Below are positions 1-4,450 of a stretch of DNA of 5,967 nucleotides, piece by piece. Position numbers and translations under genes: made by a program. The DNA comes from Zoogloeaceae bacterium (GTDB taxonomy: Bacteria > Pseudomonadota > Gammaproteobacteria > Burkholderiales > Rhodocyclaceae): NCBI GenBank assembly GCA_031273145.1, contig JAISSL010000223.1:1-5967 (forward strand), given 5' to 3'. The notes under the pieces are model-generated. The model was not told the origin of the DNA, did not search any database, and worked only from the letters and a program-made list of their open reading frames with translations. Every line of letters begins with the position of its first letter. Positions within the stretch are counted from its first letter, which is position 1.

Positions 1-283
1 CCAGCGTTGCCGCTTCAGAAAAACGCTGCCGGTTTTTTGCGGCCAGCGCGTTGTTCCGGGCAAGAATTTCCGTCTCGACCGCAACCCGTCGGGTGGGTTT
101 TTTAGCCGTCGCCGGGTGACTGTGCGCGACATGCCCATGTTCATCCGGCGCGTGACTGTGAACATGCCAGGTTCCGTCCTCATGCCAGTGCCCATGCGGT
201 TCATGGGCAGGGGCGCGCGCGTGCCCGACCGGCTCGCCCTCGATTCGCGTCGCGCCCTCGCCACAACCACAGGTCATACACAT
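1..283 (-). CDS. hypB: HypB, hydrogenase/urease nickel incorporation GTPase (N-terminal part, runs off left edge)
   Basis: HypB is a cytoplasmic GTPase that, with HypA, delivers nickel to NiFe hydrogenase large subunits. The 94 visible residues begin MCMTCGCGEG, the N-terminal high-affinity nickel site (CxxCGC motif) of HypB. Residues 21-56 are rich in histidine (12 His: H21, H27, H30, H32, H34, H40, H42, H44, H49, H51, H54, H56), the nickel-storage type stretch. Residues 70-88 (ETEILARNNALAAKNRQRF) match the conserved helix before the GTPase domain. The P-loop and the rest of the usual roughly 300-residue protein lie outside the window. The start at 283 is chosen because HypB proteins begin MC.TCGC; it has no clear Shine-Dalgarno, and the ATG at 277 (third codon) overlaps the stop of an 11-codon leader in ATGA fashion, so it is an alternative. 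The upstream neighbour is an unknown membrane gene, not hypA. The first 19 codons recur at 1733-1789. Confidence 0.93.
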   Translation of the reverse strand, partial: MCMTCGCGEGATRIEGEPVGHARAPAHEPHGHWHEDGTWHVHSHAPDEHGHVAHSHPATAKKPTRRVAVETEILARNNALAAKNRQRFSEAATL

Positions 284-309
284 GGCGTTGCTTTCAAAAT
301 GCTGTTCAT
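274..309 (-). other. Possible 11-codon leader ORF coupling the membrane gene to hypB
   Basis: A short frame reads MNSILKATPCV and stop. Its ATG (309-307) overlaps the TGA of the upstream membrane gene (308-306), and its own TGA (276-274) overlaps an in-frame ATG of hypB (277-275). It has the only good Shine-Dalgarno of the region (AAGGAG, 323-318, 8-base spacer). The arrangement would let ribosomes pass from the membrane gene through the leader to hypB. The same frame is kept in the repeat copy at 1780-1815 with one substitution (K6 to E). Whether the peptide is made is unknown; it could be a chance frame riding on conserved DNA. Confidence 0.35.
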
Positions 310-884
310 TGGTCTGTCTCCTTAAGAAAAACTGCTTTTCCAAGATTGATTCCGAATAGAGTGGGGGGACAACTGAAAGAAGATGGATGCGCTGGTCCAA
401 GAAGATCGCCACCTCTTCGTACATAAGCAACAGATTCCCCTAATACTTTGCCATCGCTACGACGGATGATTTGCGAGGCGTCTCGCCACAGAGACGGATT
501 CTCATACTCTGTCCGAATGTACGTAGTAGATAGACGTACACGAAAATATTCATCCGAAGGCTTTGCATTTTCGCGTAATGGAATTTTTACATTGCCATCT
601 TGGTCAAATCTCTCGCGGGGCAGCTTGACCGTCTCATACACGTTGACCCCGCCGTCAATGGCGCACAGACGTTTCACTTCAGCGTCGTAGTATAGCTTCC
701 GTCCTCCGAAGTACCAGAAGGCAGCAGTCAGCCAGACGAGGGCGACGAGCGCAAAAACAGGGGTAATGATGAAGTTCCATCTCCCTTCAGTCTTTTCGCA
801 GGCGCTGCGCCAGATTTTCCAGAGCAGGCGGGGTAGCGCCACCCATACGACGACGAAAAAAATCAGGTAATAGAGTCCGATCAT
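306..884 (-). CDS. Two-helix membrane protein of unknown function, copy A
   Basis: I do not recognise a named family. From the ATG at 884 the protein has 192 residues. A hydrophobic segment at about 2-22 is followed by a basic loop (RLLWKIWR) and a second hydrophobic segment at about 38-58, then a soluble domain of about 130 residues. The positive-inside rule puts the loop in the cytoplasm and the C-terminal domain in the periplasm. The best conserved stretch relative to copy B is YYDAEVKRLCAIDGGVNVYE (residues 65-84). Two cysteines shared by both copies (C74 in RLCAIDGG and C172 in SFSCPP) could form a disulfide there. The frame also opens from a TTG at 914 (202 residues); neither start has a clear ribosome site. 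The stop TGA overlaps the next ATG (ATGA). The gene lies 3' of the DUF2442 gene and just 5' of hypB. The C-terminus FLKETDQ is identical in both copies, while residues about 116-140 (RVRLSTTYIRTE region) differ strongly. Confidence 0.75.
   Translation of the reverse strand: MIGLYYLIFFVVVWVALPRLLWKIWRSACEKTEGRWNFIITPVFALVALVWLTAAFWYFGGRKLYYDAEVKRLCAIDGGVNVYETVKLPRERFDQDGNVKIPLRENAKPSDEYFRVRLSTTYIRTEYENPSLWRDASQIIRRSDGKVLGESVAYVRRGGDLLGPAHPSSFSCPPTLFGINLGKAVFLKETDQ
318..323 (-). promoter_or_regulatory. Shine-Dalgarno AAGGAG before the leader ORF / hypB
   Basis: AAGGAG on the minus strand lies inside the last codons of the membrane gene, 8 bases before the ATG at 309. It is 34 bases from the HypB ATG at 283, too far for direct use, so hypB initiation probably depends on coupling or on a different start. 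An identical site occurs at 1829-1824 in the second repeat copy. Confidence 0.55.
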
Positions 885-971
885 GGCATCACTGAACCCC
901 ACAAGAGGCGGCAAGCGGTCAAGCAGAGTACAGCCATGTTTTTGAAATTCGTTGGCAGTGTTCTTGGCATT

Positions 972-1406
972 TCATCTGGCTCGGTGTTCTGCTTCCCATC
1001 CCTTGCAGGCCAGCGCCACCGTGCGCGGAACAGGTCGCGCCCCGGTACGGTATTGGCTGACCGTGCGGCGTGACAAACCAATAGCCTCCGCCGCCTTTGC
1101 GAGTGATAATTTGTGGCGATCCTGCCAGTGGCGAAATTCCAGCGTGTCGGTACGCCCGGATTGCTCCAGCGCCATTTCCATCAGACGATCCGCGTCAAGA
1201 CTGGCATCGTCAGACCAGGAAACGCTATGCCCCCAATCCGTCACCGCAGCCTGCTTGAACACGGCTCTATCGGAGAGCGGCGCGAATATCTTGAACCGCC
1301 CCGCAACTTCCGACAAATCCACGCGCACCACCTGCCCGCCGCTATAGACGGCTTCCAGAATCATGCCATCCAGCGGACGGACAGCTTCAAGTCGGTTCAC
1401 ATTCAT
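972..1406 (-). CDS. DUF2442 domain protein with C-terminal helix-turn-helix; probable DNA-binding partner of the DUF4160 protein
   Basis: The 144-residue protein starts MNVNRLEAVRPLDG. Residues about 1-80 have the DUF2442 pattern (LEAVRPLDGMILEAVYSGGQ, then VTDWGHSVSWSDDASLDADRL near 55-75). Residues about 92-136 form an Xre-like helix-turn-helix (LSLAKAAEAIGLSRRTVSQYRTGARPVP) with the recognition helix around SRRTVSQYR. This two-domain layout matches the Nitrosomonas europaea NE0471 structure (PDB 2AUW, from memory). It likely binds DNA and represses its own operon, and may act as antitoxin or regulator; this is inferred. The ATG at 1406 overlaps the TGA of the DUF4160 gene (ATGA, 4-base overlap), so the two are co-translated. 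The frame stays open to an ATG at 1445, but that lies within the upstream gene and precedes the family's usual start. The repeat unit resumes 40 bases after the stop. Confidence 0.88.
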   Translation of the reverse strand: MNVNRLEAVRPLDGMILEAVYSGGQVVRVDLSEVAGRFKIFAPLSDRAVFKQAAVTDWGHSVSWSDDASLDADRLMEMALEQSGRTDTLEFRHWQDRHKLSLAKAAEAIGLSRRTVSQYRTGARPVPRTVALACKGWEAEHRAR

Positions 1407-1648
1407 GGCTTCACCTTTTTTACAGGGTTGTTCATCCACGCCCATGCTTCGTGAATCAAATCATGATGTTCCATAATCCATTCCTGGGCGTGTTTGAGTG
1501 TGGATGCCGGAACATTGCAGTTGATGATCTGTCCATCAAGATACACGGCAGCCTTGCCTTCCGGGCAGATTACATGGACATGAACAGGCGGATGCTCGTT
1601 TCCTTGCACCCGGATTAACCAGTTTTCGCCGCTGTGTATCTTGCCCAT
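1403..1648 (-). CDS. DUF4160 domain protein, putative toxin-like partner
   Basis: The 81-residue protein begins MGKIHSGENWLIRVQGNEHPPVHVHV. The HPPVHVHV core (residues 19-26) is the DUF4160 signature, followed by the usual strand pattern (GKAAVYLDGQIINCNVP) and a C-terminal helix (LKHAQEWIMEHHDLIHEAWAW). The length fits the family. It is the first gene of a two-gene operon with the DUF2442-HTH gene, a pairing seen repeatedly across bacteria and often suspected to be toxin-antitoxin-like; biochemical function is not established to my knowledge. The start at 1648 lies only about 10 bases after the expected transcription start and has no clear Shine-Dalgarno, so translation may be near-leaderless. 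The histidine-rich core could bind a metal or form an active site, but that is a guess. Confidence 0.85.
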   Translation of the reverse strand: MGKIHSGENWLIRVQGNEHPPVHVHVICPEGKAAVYLDGQIINCNVPASTLKHAQEWIMEHHDLIHEAWAWMNNPVKKVKP

Positions 1649-1649
1649 A

Positions 1650-1667
1650 GTGAGAGATGTGAGAGAT
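1650..1667 (+). repeat. Tandem 9-bp direct repeat GTGAGAGAT x2 over the transcription start
   Basis: GTGAGAGAT occurs twice back to back (1650-1658 and 1659-1667), covering the end of the -10 box and the short leader of the DUF4160 gene. It could be a second binding element for the operon's HTH protein or a simple slippage duplication. Confidence 0.6.
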
Positions 1668-1694
1668 TATGGAGAAACCTTTTCCCCATGTCAA
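1666..1694 (-). promoter_or_regulatory. Near-consensus sigma-70 promoter of the DUF4160/DUF2442 operon
   Basis: On the minus strand a perfect -35 TTGACA (1694-1689) is followed by a 17-base spacer and a -10 CATAAT (1671-1666, 5 of 6). Transcription should start near 1659, leaving about 10 bases before the DUF4160 ATG at 1648. The -35 box contains the TGA that ends the truncated hypB frame, so the promoter sits directly against the repeat junction. A strong promoter on a small HTH-containing operon usually implies repression by its own product. Confidence 0.75.
1671..1687 (-). promoter_or_regulatory. Dyad in the promoter spacer, candidate operator
   Basis: The minus strand reads GGGGAAA-AGG-TTTCTCC between the -35 and -10 boxes: 7-base arms with one mismatch and a 3-base centre. 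The position, filling the spacer of a strong promoter and touching the -10 box, is typical for operators of small HTH autoregulators. The binding protein is inferred to be the DUF2442-HTH protein of the same operon. Confidence 0.5.
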
Positions 1695-1789
1695 GCACTT
1701 TTCCGAAGACGGCGAAAAGGAGGGCGCTGAACGACCGGCTCGCCCTCGATTCGCGTCGCGCCTTCGCCACAACCGCAGGTCATACACAT
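1691..1789 (-). pseudogene. hypB: Truncated hypB 5' fragment (hypB')
   Basis: From the ATG at 1789 the frame reads the nickel-site start MCMTCGCGEGATRIEGEPV, identical in protein to the intact hypB for 19 residues. It then leaves HypB sequence at base 1732 and runs through an unrelated 13-residue tail (VQRPPFRRLRKSA) to a TGA at 1693-1691. The His-rich segment and GTPase domain are absent, so it cannot be a functional HypB; a 32-residue peptide carrying CxxCGC is possible but unlikely to matter. It follows copy B of the membrane gene exactly as hypB follows copy A, including the AAGGAG site (1829-1824) and the leader frame (1815-1780). Its near-identity to the intact gene despite loss of function argues for a recent origin or recent exchange. 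Confidence 0.85.
1720..1734 (+). repeat. 15-bp word shared by the hypB' junction and ssb (also at 2578-2592)
   Basis: GAGGGCGCTGAACGA occurs here and in the ssb linker region at 2578-2592, in the same orientation. The point where hypB' stops matching the intact gene (1732) falls inside it. Flanking bases differ immediately on both sides, though a looser TTC-GAAAA match follows. It may mark a short-homology recombination point. Confidence 0.55.
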
Positions 1790-2473
1790 GGCGTTGCTTC
1801 CAAAATGCTGTTCATTGGTCTGTCTCCTTAAGAAACACAGGCTGTTCAAGATTGATTCCGAATGAAGTAGGTGGGCAACTGAAAGAAGATGGAGGCAATA
1901 GTAGTTGTATTACTAGAGGATCACCACCGCTTCGGTGATAGCTAATCATTTCACCAAGAGTTTTCCCGTCAGACCGCCTCACTATAGCCAGACTACTCCG
2001 CCTCAGAGTTACACTGTCGCTAGATGTCTCTATGTACATCTCCCCAGACACATAAAAATAATCATCCGAAGGTTTGGCGTTCCTCTGCAATGGAAGGTTT
2101 AGAATGCCATGTTGGTTAAATCTCTCTGGGGGCAGCTTGACCTTCTCATATACATTGACGCCACCGTCAATGGCGCACAGTCGTTTCACTTCGGCATCGT
2201 AGTAGAACTTCCGCCCTCCGCCATACCAGAAGGAAGCTGCCAGCCATGCGAGGGCAATGAATGCAAAAAGCATGTTGGCAGCAATTTGATTCATTCCCGT
2301 ACTTTTTCGAGCGCCGCGTAAAAACCTCCACGCCAGATAAAACGGCGCTAACCATAGGGCGATTGCACATATGACGGCTAGAGCCATTAGCAATAGCATG
2401 AGCGTGGAAAATAGCCCGCCGATCATGGCATCACTGAACCCCGCAAGAGGCGGCAAGCGGTCAAGCAGAGTAC
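1732..2473 (-). repeat. Direct repeat copy B: membrane gene plus hypB 5' end (pairs with 226-931)
   Basis: The second copy of the repeat lies between ssb and the DUF4160 promoter. Its hypB-side end (1732) falls inside a 15-base word shared with ssb, and its other end (2473) is 37 bases past the ssb stop. It is about 36 bp longer than copy A, mainly from extra codons in the first membrane helix and the C-terminal domain. Confidence 0.85.
1812..2426 (-). CDS. Two-helix membrane protein of unknown function, copy B
   Basis: A paralogue of the gene at 306-884. From the ATG at 2426 it has 204 residues; a TTG at 2456 would add ten. A long hydrophobic stretch (about residues 3-34) is followed by a basic loop (WRFLRGARK) and a second hydrophobic segment (about 50-68), then a soluble domain predicted to be periplasmic. 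The core GRKFYYDAEVKRLCAIDGGVNVYE (residues 71-94) and the C-terminus SFSCPPTSFGIN...FLKETDQ are nearly the same as in copy A, including both cysteines (C84, C184). The first helix and residues about 128-148 are quite different. It starts 84 bases after the ssb stop with no obvious promoter between, so it may be read from ssb. Its stop overlaps the leader ATG in ATGA form. Function is unknown to me. Confidence 0.75.
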   Translation of the reverse strand: MIGGLFSTLMLLLMALAVICAIALWLAPFYLAWRFLRGARKSTGMNQIAANMLFAFIALAWLAASFWYGGGRKFYYDAEVKRLCAIDGGVNVYEKVKLPPERFNQHGILNLPLQRNAKPSDDYFYVSGEMYIETSSDSVTLRRSSLAIVRRSDGKTLGEMISYHRSGGDPLVIQLLLPPSSFSCPPTSFGINLEQPVFLKETDQ

Positions 2474-2510
2474 GTCAGTGTTCCACCAGAACATCCGGTA
2501 CGCCTCAGCC
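2427..2510. other. ssb to membrane-gene spacer with a short hairpin
   Basis: This 84-base gap contains the outer conserved end of the repeat and a small perfect inverted repeat at 2479-2493 (TGTTC-CACCA-GAACA). The stem is only 5 bp and no T-run follows on the minus strand, so it is not a convincing intrinsic terminator. No promoter was recognised. Confidence 0.35.
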
Positions 2511-2972
2511 TCAGAAGGGAATGTCGTCGTCGCCAAAGTCGGTAAAGGCCGGTTTGTTCCCGCCGCTGTTTTCGGAAGAGGGCGCTGAACGAGCAGACGC
2601 GCCGCCGCCCGACGAGGCATCAAAGCCCGTACTTTCGCCTTTCTTGCCCAGCATGGTCATCTCCGTGGCCTCGATTTCCGTCGAGTAGCGATCCTGCCCG
2701 TCCTTGTCCTGCCACTTGCGGGTCTTGATCTTCCCCTCAATATAGACTTGCGAGCCTTTTTTCAGGTACTGTCCGGCAATTTCGCCGAGCTTTCGGTACA
2801 GCACGATGCGGTGCCACTCCGTCCGCTCCTGTTTGTCGCCCGTATTTTTGTCCTTCCAGGACTCCGAGGTGGCGACCCGGATGTTACAGACTACATTGCC
2901 ATCCGGCATGTAGCGCGTCTCTGGGTCAGCGCCCAGATTGCCAACGATAATAGCCTTATTGACGGAACCCAT
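2511..2972 (-). CDS. ssb: Single-stranded DNA-binding protein SSB
   Basis: SSB binds single-stranded DNA as a tetramer in replication, recombination and repair. The 153-residue protein has a complete OB-fold (about 1-108), starting [21 protein letters not shown]. The aromatic DNA-stacking residues of the E. coli protein are matched by W39, W53, Y59 (Phe in E. coli) and W87 in TRKW. A glycine/serine-rich linker (about 112-140) leads to the acidic tip DFGDDDIPF, which recruits partner proteins. The start at 2972 is supported by AGGAGA six bases upstream. It lies 48 bases after the MFS stop, in the MFS-ssb order common in betaproteobacteria, and is likely co-transcribed with it. The linker coding region shares a 15-base word with the hypB' junction. 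Confidence 0.98.
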   Translation of the reverse strand: MGSVNKAIIVGNLGADPETRYMPDGNVVCNIRVATSESWKDKNTGDKQERTEWHRIVLYRKLGEIAGQYLKKGSQVYIEGKIKTRKWQDKDGQDRYSTEIEATEMTMLGKKGESTGFDASSGGGASARSAPSSENSGGNKPAFTDFGDDDIPF

Positions 2973-2978
2973 GAAATT

Positions 2979-2984
2979 TCTCCT
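2979..2984 (-). promoter_or_regulatory. Ribosome binding site of ssb
   Basis: AGGAGA on the minus strand, six bases before the ssb ATG at 2972, is a strong site and fixes the start. Just upstream, 2998-3013 holds a tandem 8-bp repeat (TGGAAAGA twice on the plus strand) in the MFS-ssb gap; no meaning is claimed. Confidence 0.8.
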
Positions 2985-3020
2985 GAAAAGTGTAGGGTGG
3001 AAAGATGGAAAGAATCTAGC

Positions 3021-4271
3021 CTAATTATCCCGCTTTTTTCGGGTTGGTGCCTGAAAACTGAACATGAGCGTCAACCACAGGCCGACCAGCACACCGCAAA
3101 AAAGAAAAACCGCGCCCGCGCCAAAATGCTGCGCGAGCAGGCCGCCCAACGCGCCCCCCGCAAACAGGCCGAGCGCCTGAAGGGTATTATAGACGCCCAG
3201 CGCCTTGCCCTTGGCATGAGAGGGCGCGATACGGGAAATGAGCGAAGGCTGAACGGCCTCCAGAACATTAAAAGCCATGAAAAAGAGGGCAAGCCAGAAG
3301 AGAAGCGACCAAAATCCGGTTCCCGCCAGATAAAGCCCGGTCAGGACGAGCAACAAGAGGCTGATTGCGCCGAGAAAAACGGGCTTCATCAACCCTTTTT
3401 TCTCGGCGGCAATGACGGCGGGAATCATGGTAACGAGCGCCACCAGAACGGCAGGCAGGTAAATCCACCAGTGTCGCTCAACCGGCAGATTGGCCATTTC
3501 CGTTAAGGTATGCGGAATCAGCACCCACAGCGCCATCTGGGTTGTATGCAGGGCAAAAACGCCAAAATTAAGGCGCAACAAACGGGAATCGTTCCACAAG
3601 ATTGCGCCGGATGTCGCAACAGGCGGTTTTATCGGCAGGGATGCCGGGGTCGGAATGCGAAGCAACAAAAACGCAATTGCCGCCAGCGCCAGGGCGCTGG
3701 TCATCCAGAAAATCCCCGCCATGCCAATCCAGTGGTAGAGCGGCGAAGCAATCGCCATAGACAAGGCAAACACCAAGCCAATGGAAGAACCGATCATCGC
3801 CATGATCCGCGTGCGATGTTCTTCCCGGATCAGGTCGGCAGTGAGCGCGGTAATCGCGGCAGAAATCGCGCCTGCGCCCTGTATGGCGCGTCCCAGGATA
3901 ATCCAGTGGATATGGGTTGCCAGCGCGGCAATGGCTCCGCCCAGAGCAAACAGCAAAAGTCCGGCAACAATGACCGGCTTTCTGCCCAGACGATCAGAAG
4001 CCGCGCCCCAGAGAATTTGCAGGCAGGCTTGCGTGCCGCCATAAGCGCCCAGCGCCAGCCCGACCAGCGTTTTGTCATCCCCGCCGGGAATTTCGTGCGC
4101 GTAAATGGCAAAGACCGGCAGAATCAGAAAAAGCCCCAGCATCCGCAACCCGAAAATCAGCGCCATGCCAAGGCCAATCCGCCATTCCGTCGCGCTCAAA
4201 GCGTCCGGCGCGCCGGAAGAAGAACCTGTAGAAGCAACCACCAAAAACAACCCGCAAGAAAAGGCCGACAT
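3021..4271 (-). CDS. Major facilitator superfamily transporter (YajR-like)
   Basis: An inner-membrane secondary transporter with about 12 hydrophobic segments; the substrate cannot be told. Numbered from a GTG at 4313, the first canonical helix contains LRMLGLFLILPVFAIYA (residues 56-72), typical of YajR-like drug/proton antiporters, and motif A is GAASDRLGRK (103-112) between helices 2 and 3. The protein ends RKKRDN soon after the last helix, so it lacks the C-terminal YAM domain of E. coli YajR. The start is uncertain: ATG at 4271 (416 residues, given here), GTG at 4313 (430 residues), or TTG at 4199, which would begin just before the conserved TEWRIGLG stretch. None has a clear Shine-Dalgarno. 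The two longer starts add an unusual hydrophobic leader (MSAFSCGLFLVVASTG). It is divergent from nosZ and upstream of ssb. Confidence 0.92.
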   Translation of the reverse strand: MSAFSCGLFLVVASTGSSSGAPDALSATEWRIGLGMALIFGLRMLGLFLILPVFAIYAHEIPGGDDKTLVGLALGAYGGTQACLQILWGAASDRLGRKPVIVAGLLLFALGGAIAALATHIHWIILGRAIQGAGAISAAITALTADLIREEHRTRIMAMIGSSIGLVFALSMAIASPLYHWIGMAGIFWMTSALALAAIAFLLLRIPTPASLPIKPPVATSGAILWNDSRLLRLNFGVFALHTTQMALWVLIPHTLTEMANLPVERHWWIYLPAVLVALVTMIPAVIAAEKKGLMKPVFLGAISLLLLVLTGLYLAGTGFWSLLFWLALFFMAFNVLEAVQPSLISRIAPSHAKGKALGVYNTLQALGLFAGGALGGLLAQHFGAGAVFLFCGVLVGLWLTLMFSFQAPTRKKRDN

Positions 4272-4313
4272 CTTAACGGAAGATAAAAAAGCGCGTGAGT
4301 GGTTTTGCGTCAC

Positions 4314-4450
4314 TTATTTTTCTTGGCTATCTGTCGTTGACCGGGTGGACGAAGCGTGGCAGAGTATCCCCGTTTCATCGCAATGACAAAGACGATCAGA
4401 GACAGAGCTAATCTGGTCTGAACCAATGGTTTTTCTTCCTGAGGAGAGGA
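4314..4450. promoter_or_regulatory. Divergent control region between the MFS gene and nosZ
   Basis: About 137 bases must contain promoters for both directions. I see no match to the FNR/DNR box (TTGAT-N4-ATCAA). On the plus strand TTGACC (4337-4342) resembles a -35 box, but no good -10 lies at the right distance. Two dyads lie before nosZ: GATCAGA...TCTGGTC (4394-4400 and 4412-4418, one mismatch) and AACCA-A-TGGTT (4421-4431), the latter ending 9 bases before the ribosome site. Either could be an operator or a weak leader hairpin. Confidence 0.4.
4441..4449 (+). promoter_or_regulatory. Ribosome binding site of nosZ
   Basis: The purine run GAGGAGAGG precedes two consecutive ATGs (4451 and 4454). 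AGGAG lies 4 bases from the first and 7 from the second, so the second ATG (giving MKKLTIK) is the slightly better-spaced start. Confidence 0.75.

Larger units (their letters stand above)
226..931 (-). repeat. Direct repeat copy A: membrane gene plus hypB 5' end (pairs with 1732-2473)
   Basis: This 706-bp stretch and 1732-2473 (742 bp) are direct repeats. Matching starts at base 226 (inside codon 20 of hypB) and ends at 931, upstream of the membrane gene. The outer ends are almost identical: about 3 mismatches in the first 107 bases and about 1 in the last 55. The gene interiors are more diverged, roughly 80% in the best central part and much lower in the first membrane helix and a C-terminal patch, by eye. 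With the unique 932-1731 the repeating unit is about 1.5 kb. Confidence 0.85.

Noticed and set aside
952..969. TTGGCA repeated twice 12 bases apart near the repeat boundary, considered as a terminator or attachment site.
   Set aside because: The repeats are direct, not inverted, and short, and nothing similar occurs at the other boundary.
952..1454. Plus-strand frames of 131 and 113 codons opposite the DUF2442 gene.
   Set aside because: The minus strand encodes a recognisable two-domain protein with operon overlap; these frames are its shadow.
2479..2493. Hairpin after ssb considered as an intrinsic terminator.
   Set aside because: The stem is only 5 bp and no T-run follows it on the coding strand.
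2748..3506. A 252-codon plus-strand frame across ssb and the MFS 3' end.
   Set aside because: It crosses two real genes on the opposite strand and shows no domain.
3510..4286. A 258-codon plus-strand frame opposite the MFS gene.
   Set aside because: The product is highly charged and low in complexity (R, Q, N, G rich), typical of the antisense of membrane-protein codons; the MFS frame on the other strand is clear.
4337..4350. TTGACCGGGTGGAC considered as an FNR/DNR box for nosZ.
   Set aside because: Only the left half resembles the consensus; the right half does not match ATCAA or GTCAA.
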